From Sphingomonas donggukensis (lineage in GTDB: Bacteria > Pseudomonadota > Alphaproteobacteria > Sphingomonadales > Sphingomonadaceae), in NCBI RefSeq assembly GCF_023674425.1, contig NZ_CP098401.1:1426001-1490000 (forward strand): a stretch of DNA of 64,000 bases, in the 5' to 3' direction. Shown here in pieces: positions 18,592 through 27,969 of the stretch. Under the pieces are notes generated by a model, which was not told the DNA's origin, did not search any database, and was given only the letters and a program-made list of their open reading frames with translations. Each line of letters opens with the position of its first letter. Position 1 is the stretch's first letter. A program made the position numbers and the translations under genes.

Positions 18592-19843
18592 CGCCCCGCG
18601 CACGCCGACCGACTGGCGGGACAACGCGATGCAGCGCCGCATCCGCCGCCGCTATGCCGCCGAGCGCCGCTTCCGGCTGATGGGGTTGCTGGCGGTTGTG
18701 CTGTCGGGCGCGTTCCTGGCGTTCCTGCTCGGGTCGATGGTGTCTGGCGGGATCGGCGGGTTTCAACGCACGCAGGTGAAGCTGTCGATCGATTTCGAGA
18801 GCCTGGCGCTGCCGATCACCCGCGCGCAGTTGCAGGGGCCGGGCGCAGACCTCGCCATCTCGGGCGCGGGGCTTCAGGGTGCGGTTTCTAGCGCGGCGGT
18901 CGCCGCGTTCGGCCCGGACGGCGACCGGGTGATCGCCGATGCCGCGTGGCTGAAAGTGCGCGACGCGATCCGCGCCGACCCCGCCATCCTGCGCACCCGT
19001 GCGGCGATCGACGTGCCGGCATCGACCGACATCGATGCGGCGATGCGGGGGACCGGATCGCCAGAGGCAGAGGCGATCGTCGCGCGGTTGGAAGGACTTC
19101 GGCTGATCTCGACCGGGTTCAACCCCGATTTCTTCACCCGCGCCGACGCCACCGATCCCGGCGCGGTCGGCATCTGGGGGGCGCTGAAGGGATCGCTGAT
19201 GACGATGCTGGTGACGCTGGCCATCGCTTTCCCGATCGGCGTGCTGTCGGCGGTGTACCTCGAGGAATATGCGCCGCGGAACCGCTGGACCGACCTGATC
19301 GAGGTGTCGATCAACAACCTGGCCGCGGTGCCGTCGATCATCTTCGGCCTGCTGGGGCTGGCGGTGCTGCTGGGCACGTTCGGCCTGCCGCGGTCGGCGC
19401 CGATCGTCGGCGGACTGACGCTTGCCCTGATGATCATGCCGGTCATCGTCATCGCCGGGCGCAACGCGATCAAGGCGGTGCCGCCGTCGATCCGCGATGC
19501 CGCGCTCGGCATCGGTGCCAGCCGCATCCAGGTCGTGTTCCACCACGTCCTGCCGATCGCGCTGCCCGGCATCCTGACCGGCACGATCATCGGCATGGCG
19601 CGCGCGTTGGGCGAGACCGCGCCGCTGCTGATGATCGGGATGCGCGCCTTCATCGCCAGCCCGCCGCAGGGTTTCACCGACCCCGCCACCGTGCTGCCGG
19701 TGCAGATTTTCCTGTGGTCGGACGAGGTGAGCCAGGGCTTCGTCGAGAAGACGTCGGCGGCGATCCTGGTGCTGCTCGCCTTCCTGCTGGCGATGAATGC
19801 GCTCGCCATCTACCTCCGCAACAGGTTCGAGACCCGCTGGTGA
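18584..19843 (+). CDS. pstA: Phosphate ABC transporter permease PstA
   Basis: Second permease subunit. The N-terminus is basic ([12 protein letters not shown]) before the first membrane helix. A long periplasmic insertion of about 150 residues (residues about 55-200) separates it from the conserved permease core, a feature of the extended alphaproteobacterial form. Core motifs are [47 protein letters not shown] (EAA loop) and [13 protein letters not shown]. 419 residues. It overlaps pstC by 8 bp upstream and pstB by 4 bp (GTGA) downstream, so the genes are translationally coupled. Confidence 0.93.
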   Translation: MNSAPRTPTDWRDNAMQRRIRRRYAAERRFRLMGLLAVVLSGAFLAFLLGSMVSGGIGGFQRTQVKLSIDFESLALPITRAQLQGPGADLAISGAGLQGAVSSAAVAAFGPDGDRVIADAAWLKVRDAIRADPAILRTRAAIDVPASTDIDAAMRGTGSPEAEAIVARLEGLRLISTGFNPDFFTRADATDPGAVGIWGALKGSLMTMLVTLAIAFPIGVLSAVYLEEYAPRNRWTDLIEVSINNLAAVPSIIFGLLGLAVLLGTFGLPRSAPIVGGLTLALMIMPVIVIAGRNAIKAVPPSIRDAALGIGASRIQVVFHHVLPIALPGILTGTIIGMARALGETAPLLMIGMRAFIASPPQGFTDPATVLPVQIFLWSDEVSQGFVEKTSAAILVLLAFLLAMNALAIYLRNRFETRW

Positions 19844-20607
19844 CCCTTAGCTCCCCCAAAATGGCCGCGCGCGGCGTCAGCGTCTCCTACGCCGGCAAGC
19901 AGGCGGTGTCCGACGTGTCGATTGACATGGCGGTGGACGAGGTGACAGCCTTCATCGGGCCAAGCGGCTGCGGCAAGTCGACGTTCCTGCGCACCCTGAA
20001 CCGGATGAACGACACCATCCCGTCGGCGCACGTGACCGGCAAGATCCTGCTGGACGGCGAGGACATCTACGCGTCGGACATGGACGTGGTACAGCTGCGC
20101 GCGCGCGTCGGCATGGTGTTCCAGAAGCCCAATCCCTTCCCCAAGTCGATCTTCGAGAACGTCGCCTACGGCCCACGCATCCACGGGCTGGCGCAGTCGA
20201 AGGGCGAGCTGGCCGACATCGTCGAACGGTCGCTGAAGCGCGCCGGGCTGTGGGACGAGGTGAAGGACCGGTTGCAGGACAGCGGCACCGCGCTGTCAGG
20301 CGGGCAGCAGCAGCGGCTGTGCATCGCGCGCGCGATCGCGGTCGACCCGGAAGTGATCCTGATGGACGAGCCGTGCAGCGCGCTCGACCCGATCGCGACC
20401 GCGCGGATCGAGGAGCTGATCGCCGACCTGCGCGGCAATTACGCCATCGTCATCGTCACCCACAACATGCAGCAGGCCGCGCGCGTGTCGCAGCGCACCG
20501 CGTTCTTCCACCTGGGGCAGCTGGTCGAATACGGGCTGACCGACGAGATCTTCACCGCGCCGCGCGAGGCGCGGACCAAGGATTACATCACGGGGCGTTA
20601 TGGTTGA
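19840..20607 (+). CDS. pstB: Phosphate ABC transporter ATP-binding protein PstB
   Basis: Powers phosphate uptake by ATP hydrolysis. Walker [10 protein letters not shown], the Q-loop region [11 protein letters not shown], signature [16 protein letters not shown], Walker [14 protein letters not shown] and the H-loop [11 protein letters not shown] are all present. GTG 19840 overlaps the pstA stop (GTGA) and gives 255 residues, matching usual PstB length and the short leader before the first strand. ATG 19861 would give 248 residues and is the alternative. The C-terminus [11 protein letters not shown] is typical of PstB. Confidence 0.95.
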   Translation: MTLSSPKMAARGVSVSYAGKQAVSDVSIDMAVDEVTAFIGPSGCGKSTFLRTLNRMNDTIPSAHVTGKILLDGEDIYASDMDVVQLRARVGMVFQKPNPFPKSIFENVAYGPRIHGLAQSKGELADIVERSLKRAGLWDEVKDRLQDSGTALSGGQQQRLCIARAIAVDPEVILMDEPCSALDPIATARIEELIADLRGNYAIVIVTHNMQQAARVSQRTAFFHLGQLVEYGLTDEIFTAPREARTKDYITGRYG

Positions 20608-20637
20608 GGCCTGCCCGACCGCGCTCACAAGGAGCAA

Positions 20638-21360
20638 ATGATGCCGACTGGTCACGAACATACCGTCAAGGCGTTCGACGCCGACATCGGCCAGCTGCGC
20701 GGCCTGATCTCGCAGATGGGCGGGCTTGCCGAACAGGCGATCGCCGATGCGATGACCGCGCTGACCCGCGGCGACGAGACGCTCGCACGCCAGGTCCGCG
20801 ACAAGGACAAGGCGATTGATGCGATTGAGGCGGAGGTCGAGCGGCTGGCGGTGCGCGTCATCGCGCTGCGCGCACCGATGGCGGACGATTTGCGTGAGGT
20901 CGTCGCCGCGCTGAAGATCGCCGCGGTGATCGAGCGGATCGGCGATTATGCCAAGAACATCGCCAAGCGCGTGCCGATGATCCACACCGGTGCCGACCGC
21001 ATCGAGGCGCTGTCGATCCTGCCGGCGATGGCGGTGCTGGCCAGCGACATGGTGCGCGACGTGCTGGATGCGTTCGCCAGGCGCGACGCGGCGGCGGCGA
21101 TCGACGTGTGCCAACGCGACCGCGCGGTCGACGATTTCTACAATTCGATCTTCCGCGTGCTGCTGACCTTCATGGCCGAAAATCCGAAGACGATCAGCGA
21201 GGTCGCGCACCTGATGTTCGTCGCCAAGAACCTGGAACGGATCGGCGACCACGCCACCAACGTCGCCGAAATGGTCTATTTCGCGGCGACCGGCCGCTAC
21301 CTCGCCGACCGCGAGAACGACATCATGGGCGACGGCCCGCAGGGGGAGACGAGGTTGTGA
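20638..21360 (+). CDS. phoU: Phosphate signalling complex protein PhoU
   Basis: Negative regulator that links PstSCAB to PhoR and keeps the Pho regulon off when phosphate is plentiful. It is an all-helical protein with the two PhoU repeats: DEVKAL-like LRGLISQMGGLAEQAI, LRAPMADDLREVVAALKI with ERIGDYAKNIAKR in the first half, and MFVAKNLERIGDHATNVAE in the second. The ERIGD(Y/H)A metal-binding motifs are both intact. AGGAG precedes two adjacent ATGs at 20638 and 20641; the first is used, giving 240 residues. Its TGA overlaps the phoB GTG. Confidence 0.95.
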   Translation: MMPTGHEHTVKAFDADIGQLRGLISQMGGLAEQAIADAMTALTRGDETLARQVRDKDKAIDAIEAEVERLAVRVIALRAPMADDLREVVAALKIAAVIERIGDYAKNIAKRVPMIHTGADRIEALSILPAMAVLASDMVRDVLDAFARRDAAAAIDVCQRDRAVDDFYNSIFRVLLTFMAENPKTISEVAHLMFVAKNLERIGDHATNVAEMVYFAATGRYLADRENDIMGDGPQGETRL

Positions 21361-22049
21361 GCCGCGCGACGATGCTGCTGGTCGAGGACGATCCCGCGCT
21401 GGCGGAGCTGGTGTCCTGGAACTTCCGCCGCGAGGATTTCGAGGTCCGCCACACCGCCGACGGCGAGGAAGCGATGCTGATGGCGCAGGAGGCAGCACCC
21501 GACATCGTCCTGCTCGACTGGATGATCGAGGGGGGCATTTCCGGCCTGGAAGTTTGCCGCCGCCTGCGCCGCCAGACCGCCACGCAGAACGTGCCCATCA
21601 TCATGCTGACCGCGCGCGGCGAGGAGGAGGACCGTGTCCGGGGACTGGAGACGGGCGCCGACGATTACGTGACAAAGCCGTTTTCCCCGCGCGAGCTGAT
21701 CGCCCGCGTCAACGCGGTGCTGCGCCGCGTGCGGCCGGGGCTGGCGGGCGAATCGCTGACTTATGGCGATCTGGAAATGGACACCGTCGGCCACAAGGTG
21801 AAGCGCGGCGGCGACACGGTCGCGCTGGGGCCGACCGAGTTCCGGCTGCTGAAGCATTTCCTGGAGCATCCCGGCTGGGTGTTCTCGCGCGAGCGGCTGC
21901 TCGATGCGGTGTGGGGGCACGATTCTGACATCGAGGCGCGGACCGTCGACGTCCACATCCGGCGGCTGCGCAAGGCGATCAACGTCGGCGACCGGCCCGA
22001 CATCATTCGCACTGTCCGTTCAGCGGGTTATGCGCTGGATGCCGGGTAG
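21357..22049 (+). CDS. phoB: Phosphate-regulon response regulator PhoB
   Basis: Transcription factor activated by PhoR phosphorylation; binds Pho boxes. The receiver domain shows acidic residues VEDDPA near residue 10, phospho-acceptor Asp54 (VLLDWM), Thr in IIMLTARGE and Lys in YVTKPFSP. The C-terminal OmpR-type winged helix includes LGPTEFRLLKHFLEHPG and SRERLLDAVWG, with the recognition region VDVHIRRLRKAI. GTG 21357 overlaps the phoU stop (GTGA), giving 230 residues. Here phoB is at the end of the cluster, while its partner phoR is at the front. Confidence 0.95.
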   Translation: MSRATMLLVEDDPALAELVSWNFRREDFEVRHTADGEEAMLMAQEAAPDIVLLDWMIEGGISGLEVCRRLRRQTATQNVPIIMLTARGEEEDRVRGLETGADDYVTKPFSPRELIARVNAVLRRVRPGLAGESLTYGDLEMDTVGHKVKRGGDTVALGPTEFRLLKHFLEHPGWVFSRERLLDAVWGHDSDIEARTVDVHIRRLRKAINVGDRPDIIRTVRSAGYALDAG

Positions 22050-22151
22050 CGAGCGACGAAAGTCGGATCGCAGAGGCAACGACTCCGCGCGTGCCGCGTT
22101 ACCCAGCATGACGCACGAACAGATGCGCCGAAATCTAGGAGCGATCCGATC

Positions 22152-22514
22152 ATGAAAGCCCTCTTGCTGGCGACTGCGCTCGCCTTTGGCGGCACGGCTG
22201 CCGTCGCACAGGACATGCAGACCCCGCCGCCGCCCCCTGCGCCGCAGGCTGCACCGATGCCGCCCGCAGCACCCATGCCGCCGCCGCCGCCGGCCGATCC
22301 CGCCGCACCGATGGCCGACCAGACGATGACGCCGGCCACGCCGCCTGCGCCCCCGCCGCCGGCTGATCCTGCAGCAATGGCGCCGCCGCCCGCACCCTCG
22401 ATGGACGCAGGCGCCCCTGCACCGATGACGGCCCCGCCGCCGCCGGCGCCCAAGGCGAATTATCCGCTGTGTTCGAAGACGATAACCGACAGCTGCCGCC
22501 AGCGCGGCGGCTGA
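22152..22514 (+). CDS. Secreted Pro/Ala-rich small protein
   Basis: A 120-residue protein with a clear Sec signal (MKALLLATALAFGGTAAVAQ). The next 75 residues are Pro/Ala/Met repeats (PPPPP, PMPPAAPMPPPPP), then a compact tail with two cysteines (YPLCSKTITDSCRQRGG). The layout suggests a long flexible spacer carrying a small disulfide-linked tail in the periplasm or at the cell surface. AGGAGCGATCCGATC precedes the ATG. I recognise the type from sphingomonads but know no function. A hairpin terminator-like structure follows. Confidence 0.75.
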   Translation: MKALLLATALAFGGTAAVAQDMQTPPPPPAPQAAPMPPAAPMPPPPPADPAAPMADQTMTPATPPAPPPPADPAAMAPPPAPSMDAGAPAPMTAPPPPAPKANYPLCSKTITDSCRQRGG

Positions 22515-22537
22515 TCGACCGTCCTTGACGCTACGGC

Positions 22538-22567
22538 GGGCGCGGCTTCCAACCGGAGGCCGCGCCC
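22538..22567 (+). terminator. Hairpin after the Pro-rich protein gene
   Basis: Arms 22538-22550 and 22555-22567 pair over 13 positions with one G-T wobble around a 4-base loop, 24 bases after the stop. It is followed by a GT-rich stretch with only short T runs, so termination is probable but not certain. Confidence 0.5.
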
Positions 22568-22587
22568 GTTGTGTGTTCCCTCCCCAT

Positions 22588-22665
22588 CCGTTCGTTTCGA
22601 GCGTAGTCGAGAAACCGCAACGGGAGCGCAGGTGGCGGTTTCTCGACTACGCTCGAAACGAACGG
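22588..22665. repeat. Palindromic intergenic repeat, copy A (perfect 31-bp arms)
   Basis: Arms 22588-22618 and 22635-22665 are perfect reverse complements with a 16-base loop. The core is TTTCGAGCGTAGTCGAGAAA. Closely related copies lie at 24841-24911 and 27817-27896, and more distant ones near 56626 and 58987. It sits downstream of one gene and upstream of another, both on the plus strand. Confidence 0.9.
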
Positions 22666-22731
22666 CGAAGGTGTTTCCGGTTTCCGCTGCCGCCGCTAAG
22701 GCCCTTCGCAAACCCGCAATGGAGAGCCTGA

Positions 22732-23628
22732 ATGATCATCGATTTTGCCGGAAAAGTCGCCATCGTCACCGGAGCCGGCGGTGGCTTGGGCCGCGCCTAT
22801 GCGCTCGATCTGGCGCGGCGCGGGGCGAAAGTGGTGGTGAACGATCTGGGCGGATCGCGCGACGGCACCGGCCATTCCGATGCTGCGCTGAAGGTGGTCG
22901 AGGAAATCGAGGCGGCGGGCGGCACCGCGATGGCGAACGGCGGCAGCGTCACCGAATACGACCAGATGGTCGAGATGGTCGCGCGCGCGAAGGAAGCGTT
23001 CGGCGGCGTCCACATCCTCATCAACAACGCCGGCGTGCTTCGCGACAAGAGCTTCGCCAAGATGGAGCCCGCCGACTTCAAATTCGTCGTCGACGTCCAT
23101 CTGAACGGCTCCGCCAACTGCACCAAGGCGGTGTGGGAGACGATGCGCGAGCAGGCGTATGGCCGCATTCTGATGACGGCGTCGTCGACCGGTTTGTTCG
23201 GCAATTTCGGCCAGGCGAATTATGGCGCGGCGAAGCTGGGCCTCGCCGGGCTGACCAAGACGCTGGCGCTGGAGGGCGCCAAGTATAACGTCCGGGTCAA
23301 CACCATCGCGCCGACCGCTGGCACGCGGATGACCGAGGATCTGTTCCCCGCCGACGCTTTCAAGCTGTTCGCGCCCGAGACAGTCGCGCCGGCGGCGGTG
23401 TATCTGGTGAGCGAGGATGCGCCGACCAACGCGATCCTGGGCGCGGGCGCGGGCGTCTTCCAGGCGGCCTATGTCACGCTGACGCCGGGGGTGCGCCTGC
23501 AGGGCGACGAGCTGACCGCCGAGGGGGTCGCCGCGCACTGGGCCGGGATCACCGACCGGACCGGAGAGATCGTGCCGCAGTCCGGGTCCGAACAGGCGAT
23601 GACGATCCTCAAGCACTTCCAAGGCTGA
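22732..23628 (+). CDS. SDR-family 3-hydroxyacyl-CoA dehydrogenase-like oxidoreductase
   Basis: Short-chain dehydrogenase, 298 residues. The cofactor loop is TGAGGGLG with a following [27 protein letters not shown], the catalytic Ser in [11 protein letters not shown], and Tyr/Lys in ANYGAAKLG are all present. The insertion [17 protein letters not shown] and LRDKSFAKM are typical of the (R)-3-hydroxyacyl-CoA dehydrogenase part of multifunctional fatty-acid enzymes, so an acyl-CoA substrate is likely. The hydratase partner is not adjacent. GGAGAG precedes the ATG. It stands alone between a repeat element and a membrane protein gene. Confidence 0.85.
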   Translation: MIIDFAGKVAIVTGAGGGLGRAYALDLARRGAKVVVNDLGGSRDGTGHSDAALKVVEEIEAAGGTAMANGGSVTEYDQMVEMVARAKEAFGGVHILINNAGVLRDKSFAKMEPADFKFVVDVHLNGSANCTKAVWETMREQAYGRILMTASSTGLFGNFGQANYGAAKLGLAGLTKTLALEGAKYNVRVNTIAPTAGTRMTEDLFPADAFKLFAPETVAPAAVYLVSEDAPTNAILGAGAGVFQAAYVTLTPGVRLQGDELTAEGVAAHWAGITDRTGEIVPQSGSEQAMTILKHFQG

Positions 23629-23695
23629 CCGCTCGCCGCACTGTATTGCATCACCAATACACTCGTGGTAGCCTTCCCCAACAGGGAGGATTGCC

Positions 23696-24772
23696 ATGTA
23701 TAGCGAACAGGATCTGATGAGCGCCGTGGAGGCCGGGGCGATCACCCCCGACGCCGCCGCGGCACTGCGCAATCATATCGCCGCGACGCGGGGCGCGCCG
23801 TCGGTGGACGAGGAACAGTTCCGGCTGCTGACCGGATTCAACGACATCTTCGTCGCGATCGCCAGCGCGCTGCTGCTGGCCGCGGTCGGGTGGATCGGCG
23901 GGTCGGTCTGGTCGCCGCTCGGTGGCGCGGCGGTTGCGGCAGTGGCATGGGGGCTGGCCGAATATTTCACGCGCGAGCGGCGGATGGCGCTGCCGAGCAT
24001 CCTGCTGCTGCTTGCCTTCGTCGGCGGGGTCGCGGCGACGCTGGCCGGGGTAGTCGCGGACAATGGCGACGCGCTGGGTCGCTGGATCGAGGCACAGAGC
24101 GCCGACCGCAACGTGCAGATGGCGATTGCGGGCACCATCGCTGCGGTGATCGCGGGCGTCGCGGCGTTTGCGGCGTGGCTGCACTGGCGGCGGTTCATGG
24201 TGCCGATCACGGTCGCCGCGGGTGCGGTTGCGGTGGTGGGCGTGGTCATGTCGCTGATCGTCGGGCTGATCCCGCCGGCGCGCGACGCGATCTTCCCGCT
24301 GGTGCTGGTCGCGGGCATCGCCATGTTCGCCTTCGCCATGCGGTGGGACATCAGCGACCGTGAGCGGCGCACGCGGCGCAGCGACGTCGCCTTCTGGCTG
24401 CACCTCGCCGCCGCACCGATGATCGCGCACTCCGTGTTCCACATGCTCGGCGTGTTCGACGCCCGCATCGGCGTCGGCATGGCGGTGATCGTGGTGGCGC
24501 TGTACGTCGCCTTCGCGATTGTCGCGCTGGCGGTTGATCGGCGGGCGTTGCTCGTCTCGAGCCTCGCTTACGTCCTGTACGCACTGGTGTCGCTGTTCGA
24601 GACGGCGGGGGCGGTCGAGCTGTCGGCGGCGTTCACGGGCCTCGTGATCGGGTCGGCGCTGCTGCTGCTGTCCGCCTTCTGGCACCGCGCCCGCGGGCTG
24701 GTCGTCGGGGCGCTCGGTACGATCGCCGGGTATCTGCCGCCGGTGCAGCAACCCCGCCTCGCCCACGTCTGA
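23696..24772 (+). CDS. Multi-pass membrane protein of unknown function
   Basis: 358 residues. The first 40 are soluble and helical (MYSEQDLMSAVEAGAITPDAA), resembling the N-terminal part of DUF2157-type proteins. About nine or ten hydrophobic segments follow from residue 50 onward, including FVAIASALLLAAVGWIGG and the last SALLLLSAFWHRARGLVV. There are no catalytic motifs. AGGGAGGATTGCC directly before ATG 23696 is a strong ribosome site. A clear intrinsic terminator follows at 24789. DUF2157 membership is tentative. Confidence 0.75.
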   Translation: MYSEQDLMSAVEAGAITPDAAAALRNHIAATRGAPSVDEEQFRLLTGFNDIFVAIASALLLAAVGWIGGSVWSPLGGAAVAAVAWGLAEYFTRERRMALPSILLLLAFVGGVAATLAGVVADNGDALGRWIEAQSADRNVQMAIAGTIAAVIAGVAAFAAWLHWRRFMVPITVAAGAVAVVGVVMSLIVGLIPPARDAIFPLVLVAGIAMFAFAMRWDISDRERRTRRSDVAFWLHLAAAPMIAHSVFHMLGVFDARIGVGMAVIVVALYVAFAIVALAVDRRALLVSSLAYVLYALVSLFETAGAVELSAAFTGLVIGSALLLLSAFWHRARGLVVGALGTIAGYLPPVQQPRLAHV

Positions 24773-24788
24773 CGGCTTGATATGAAAG

Positions 24789-24823
24789 CGCCCGGCAGTC
24801 CTCCACGGACCGCCGGGCGTTTT
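24789..24823 (+). terminator. Intrinsic terminator after membrane protein gene
   Basis: CGCCCGGC (24789-24796) pairs with GCCGGGCG (24812-24819), with an inner GTCC/GGAC extension, followed by TTTT at 24820-24823. It lies 17 bases after the stop of the 23696 gene. Confidence 0.8.
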
Positions 24824-24840
24824 ACGGCATTCTCCCTCAC

Positions 24841-24911
24841 CCGTTCGTTTCGAGCGAAGTCGAGAAACCTGTCTACAGATCCTGTTTCTCGACTTCGCTC
24901 GAAACGAACGG
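24841..24911. repeat. Palindromic intergenic repeat, copy B
   Basis: Arms 24841-24868 and 24884-24911 (28 bp) are perfect reverse complements around a 15-base loop. The core is TTTCGAGCGAAGTCGAGAAA, differing from copy A at one symmetrical pair. It sits between two convergent genes. Part of it (24851-24873) is identical, in reverse complement, to 11976-11998 inside the nucleotidyltransferase gene. Confidence 0.9.
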
Positions 24912-24922
24912 TGAAGTGGGAG

Positions 24923-25267
24923 TTAACCCTCGACCAACTTCATCAGCCGGCGCTCGACCGGTGCGAGGACGGGGCCAAGATCATGCCCCCGTTTCAGGAC
25001 CGCCCCCGACTCCCCCACCAGCGCCCACATGCCCTGCTTGCCGCGCAGGCTCGGGCGCTTCTCGATGCGGAATTCGGGGCGTTCGGCGGCGCGGCGGAAG
25101 GCGGCGAAGATCGCGGCGTCGCGGCCGAGATCGATCGCATAGTCGCGCCAGTGCCCGGCGGCCACCATGCGGCCGTAGAGGTCGAGGATGCGGTTGAGTT
25201 CCAGCCGCTCGAACCCGATCTGAAGCGGGCGTCCGGCGGCGAGCGGGAATGGCGTGACGCTGCCCAT
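24923..25267 (-). CDS. DUF2794 family protein
   Basis: 114 residues, matching the alphaproteobacterial DUF2794 family by the stretches FERLELNRILDLYGRMVAAG, HWRDYAIDLGRDAAIFAAFRR and VLKRGHDLGPVLAPV. No signal peptide or membrane segment; function unknown. Its ATG overlaps the cysE stop by one base (TGATG), so the two are coupled. The family is a good taxonomic marker for Alphaproteobacteria. Confidence 0.88.
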   Translation of the reverse strand: MGSVTPFPLAAGRPLQIGFERLELNRILDLYGRMVAAGHWRDYAIDLGRDAAIFAAFRRAAERPEFRIEKRPSLRGKQGMWALVGESGAVLKRGHDLGPVLAPVERRLMKLVEG

Positions 25268-25944
25268 CAGGCGCGATCACGCTCCTGATTTTCGGCCTGT
25301 TCGCGTGAGGCGAGCCGCGCGCGCATGTCGACCAGGTCGCGCTCGATCATGTCGAACCGCGTCATGCTGGCCTCGCTCATCTCGCGGCAGGGCGTGCCGT
25401 AGGGGACGAAATCGCGCTGGTAGGTTTCCGCCTCCACCACCACCGCGCGTGCCGGGATGCCGACCATCGTCGCGCCCGGGGGCACTTCCTTCGTCACCAC
25501 AGCGTTCGCGCCGATCCGCGCGCGTTCGCCGACCAGGATGGGACCCAGAACCTGCGCGCCCGACCCGACGATGACCCCGTTTCCAATCGTCGGATGACGC
25601 TTGCCCGCCACGCCGTTGTCGGGGCTGGTCCCGCCCAGCGTCACGCATTGGTAGATGGTGACGTCGTCGCCGATCACCGCGGTCTCGCCGATGACGGTGA
25701 AGCCGTGGTCGATGAAGAAATTGCGCCCGATGACGGCACCGGGATGGATGTCGATCGCGGTCAGGAAGCGCGAGAAATGGTTCACGAACCGCGCGAGGAA
25801 GAACAGATCGGCCTGGAACAGCCAGTGCGCGACGCGGTGCAGCCCGACCGCGAGGACGCCGGGATACAGCAGGATTTCCCAGCGCGAGCGCGGCGCGGGG
25901 TCGCGGCTCTTGATCGAATCCAGATAATCGACGAGCCGTGGCAT
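25267..25944 (-). CDS. cysE: Serine O-acetyltransferase (CysE/EpsC type)
   Basis: Acetylates L-serine to O-acetylserine, the acceptor for sulfide in cysteine synthesis. The hexapeptide-repeat core has [63 protein letters not shown] and [21 protein letters not shown], the classical serine acetyltransferase series including catalytic His in IDHG. ATG 25944 has AAGGGGAT upstream and gives 225 residues; an in-frame ATG at 25971 would overlap that ribosome site. It is coupled to DUF2794 and complements the cysDNCQ operon elsewhere in the window. Confidence 0.92.
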   Translation of the reverse strand: MPRLVDYLDSIKSRDPAPRSRWEILLYPGVLAVGLHRVAHWLFQADLFFLARFVNHFSRFLTAIDIHPGAVIGRNFFIDHGFTVIGETAVIGDDVTIYQCVTLGGTSPDNGVAGKRHPTIGNGVIVGSGAQVLGPILVGERARIGANAVVTKEVPPGATMVGIPARAVVVEAETYQRDFVPYGTPCREMSEASMTRFDMIERDLVDMRARLASREQAENQERDRA

Positions 25945-26100
25945 GATCGCAAATCCCCTTGGCCCGTCCATGTAGGATGCGATTTCGGCGATTTCCAGCA
26001 CGGCGATGTCTCGCCTTGGCTGCGCGATAGCCTATCTGTGTTGTCGGAATTGCCGCGCGCCGTCATGGTACCCACGCCGCCCCCGGTTGAGAGGATTCGA

Positions 26101-26862
26101 ATGCTCGACGGCATCGACTGGCAAGCCCTCCTGCCCTTCATCGCAGTCGGGTTTGCCGCGCAGATCGTCGACGGGGCGCTGGGCATGGCCTTCGGCGTGC
26201 TGTCGAACCTGTTGTTGCTGGGCCTGGGCGTGCCGCCCGCCGCGGCGTCGGCGGGGGTGCATACGGTTGAGACGTTCACGACCGCGGTGTCGGGCGTCAG
26301 CCACACGCTGCACAGGAATGTGCAGTGGAAGATGTTCTTCCGCCTGGTCATCCCTGGCGTCATCGGCGGGGTGCTGGGCGCCTATATGCTCTCGAACCTC
26401 CATGCCGAGGTCGCGAAGCCGTTCGTGCTGACGTATCTGATCGGCATCGGCCTGTACCTGCTGTGGCGCGGCTGGCACTTCCCGCCGATCGAGCGCAAGC
26501 CCAAGATCGTCGAGCCGCTGGGGCTGATCGGCGGGTTTCTGGATGCCGCCGGGGGCGGCGGCTGGGGGCCCGTAGTGACGTCGAACCTGCTGGTGCAGGG
26601 CGCCAACCCGCGGATGACGGTCGGCACGGTCAACACCGCCGAATTCTTCCTGGCGGCGACGATTTCAGCCACGTTTATCACCACGCTCGGTTGGGCCGCG
26701 TTCACGCTGGCGACGGTCGGGCTGCTGATCGGCGGAGTCGTCGCCGCGCCGCTCGGGGCGCTGCTGGCGAAGCGGGTGCCGGCGCGGGTGCTGATGCTGC
26801 TGGTCGGCGCGTTGCTGACGCTCACCAGCCTCTACAATCTCTACGCCTCGGTCTGGCGGTAG
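26101..26862 (+). CDS. TauE/SafE-type sulfite/anion exporter
   Basis: 253 residues with about seven or eight membrane segments. Family motifs are present: FAAQIVDGALGMAFGVLSN in the first half and the matching FLDAAGGGGWGPVVTSNLL in the second, the two-fold repeat of the TauE/SafE family, with HTVETFTTAVSGVSH. Members export sulfite, sulfoacetate or related anions. ATG 26101 is preceded by AGAGGAT; an in-frame ATG at 26065 is less likely. Divergent from cysE, which fits a sulfur role, but the actual substrate is not shown. Confidence 0.87.
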   Translation: MLDGIDWQALLPFIAVGFAAQIVDGALGMAFGVLSNLLLLGLGVPPAAASAGVHTVETFTTAVSGVSHTLHRNVQWKMFFRLVIPGVIGGVLGAYMLSNLHAEVAKPFVLTYLIGIGLYLLWRGWHFPPIERKPKIVEPLGLIGGFLDAAGGGGWGPVVTSNLLVQGANPRMTVGTVNTAEFFLAATISATFITTLGWAAFTLATVGLLIGGVVAAPLGALLAKRVPARVLMLLVGALLTLTSLYNLYASVWR

Positions 26863-26910
26863 ATCGCCGGTTTCGTATATAACCGGGCCAGTCATCGACG
26901 GAGACGATCA

Positions 26911-27810
26911 CTGGCTGCGACCTACCTGCCCACGATCAAGCAGCTCCACTATCTCGTCGCGCTGCGCGATGCGGGGCATTTCGGGCGCGCGGCAGCGAGC
27001 TGTTTCGTCACCCAATCGACGCTGTCGGCGGGCATCCGCGAGTTGGAGACGCTGATCGGCGTGACCCTGGTCGAGCGGACGCGGCGGGTGGTGCGGTTCA
27101 CGCCGCTGGGCGAGCGCATCGTCGACAAGGCACGGCGCGTGCTGCGCGAGGCGGACGAACTGGGCGACATGGCGCGCGCCGCCGGGCGCCCCTTGTCGGG
27201 CGAGATGCGGATGAGCGTGATCCCGACGATCGCGCCGTTCATGCTGCCACGCATCCTGCCGCGGCTGCGGCGCGATTACCCCGACCTGAAGCTGTACCTG
27301 CGTGAAGAGCCGAGTGCGGCGGCGTGCGAGCGGCTGAGCCACGGGCGCACTGACTGCGTGCTGCTGGCGCTGCCCTATGCCTGCGGCGACGTCGAAGCTG
27401 TGACGCTGTTCGCCGACACCCTGCACTTCGCCTTCCAGCGCGGCGAGATCGACCCGCCGACGCGCGGCATCCGCCCGGACGCGATCGACGAGACCCGCCT
27501 GCTGTTGCTGGAGGATGGGCATTGCCTGAAGGACCATGCGCTCGCCGCCTGCAACCGGCCAGAAATCCGCGCCGAGCCGACGATGCTCGGCACATCGCTG
27601 CACACGATCGTGCAGATGGTCGACAACGGCCTGGGCATGACGATCCTGCCAGCGATGGCGGTCGATGCGGGGATATTGGAGGGCACGCAGGTCGTCGCCT
27701 GCCCGCTCGCCGCCGACGACCCCGCACGCGACATCGCGCTGGTATGGCGAAGGGGGTCGCCGCGGGAGAAGGATTTCCGGTTGCTGGCGGGGGTGCTGGC
27801 GGAGGGGTAG
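26911..27810 (+). CDS. oxyR: Hydrogen-peroxide-sensing LysR regulator OxyR, CTG start
   Basis: LysR-type regulator of peroxide defence. The N-terminal helix-turn-helix reads LPTIKQLHYLVALRDAGHFG, then CFVTQSTLSAGIRELE. The redox pair is intact: Cys205 and Cys214 in EDGHCLKDHALAAC, nine residues apart as in E. coli Cys199/Cys208. There is no in-frame ATG, GTG or TTG between the upstream stop (26860-26862) and residue 45, and starting there would remove half of the DNA-binding domain. CTG 26911, with GGAG seven bases upstream, gives the expected 299-residue protein. No katG or ahpC gene is adjacent. Confidence 0.9.
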   Translation: MAATYLPTIKQLHYLVALRDAGHFGRAAASCFVTQSTLSAGIRELETLIGVTLVERTRRVVRFTPLGERIVDKARRVLREADELGDMARAAGRPLSGEMRMSVIPTIAPFMLPRILPRLRRDYPDLKLYLREEPSAAACERLSHGRTDCVLLALPYACGDVEAVTLFADTLHFAFQRGEIDPPTRGIRPDAIDETRLLLLEDGHCLKDHALAACNRPEIRAEPTMLGTSLHTIVQMVDNGLGMTILPAMAVDAGILEGTQVVACPLAADDPARDIALVWRRGSPREKDFRLLAGVLAEG

Positions 27811-27816
27811 AATTTC

Positions 27817-27896
27817 CCCGTTCGTTTCGAGCGTAGTCGAGAAACGGTTACCGGGCGCTCCTCTGCGGTTTCTCGACTACGCTCGAAACGAACGGG
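27817..27896. repeat. Palindromic intergenic repeat, copy C
   Basis: Arms 27817-27845 and 27868-27896 (29 bp) are perfect reverse complements around a 22-base loop. The core matches copy A. It starts 6 bases after the oxyR stop, between convergent oxyR and moaE, where it could act as a two-way terminator-like hairpin. Confidence 0.9.
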
Positions 27897-27969
27897 AGGG
27901 TGGTCGTGATCTCCGTCCCCCACCCGGTCGTGCTGAGGTTATCGACGCACGAACGGAAGATGTTTCCCC

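Noticed and set aside
22588-27896. Repeated palindromes as a CRISPR array
   Set aside because: Copies are kilobases apart, between different genes, without regular spacers or cas genes.
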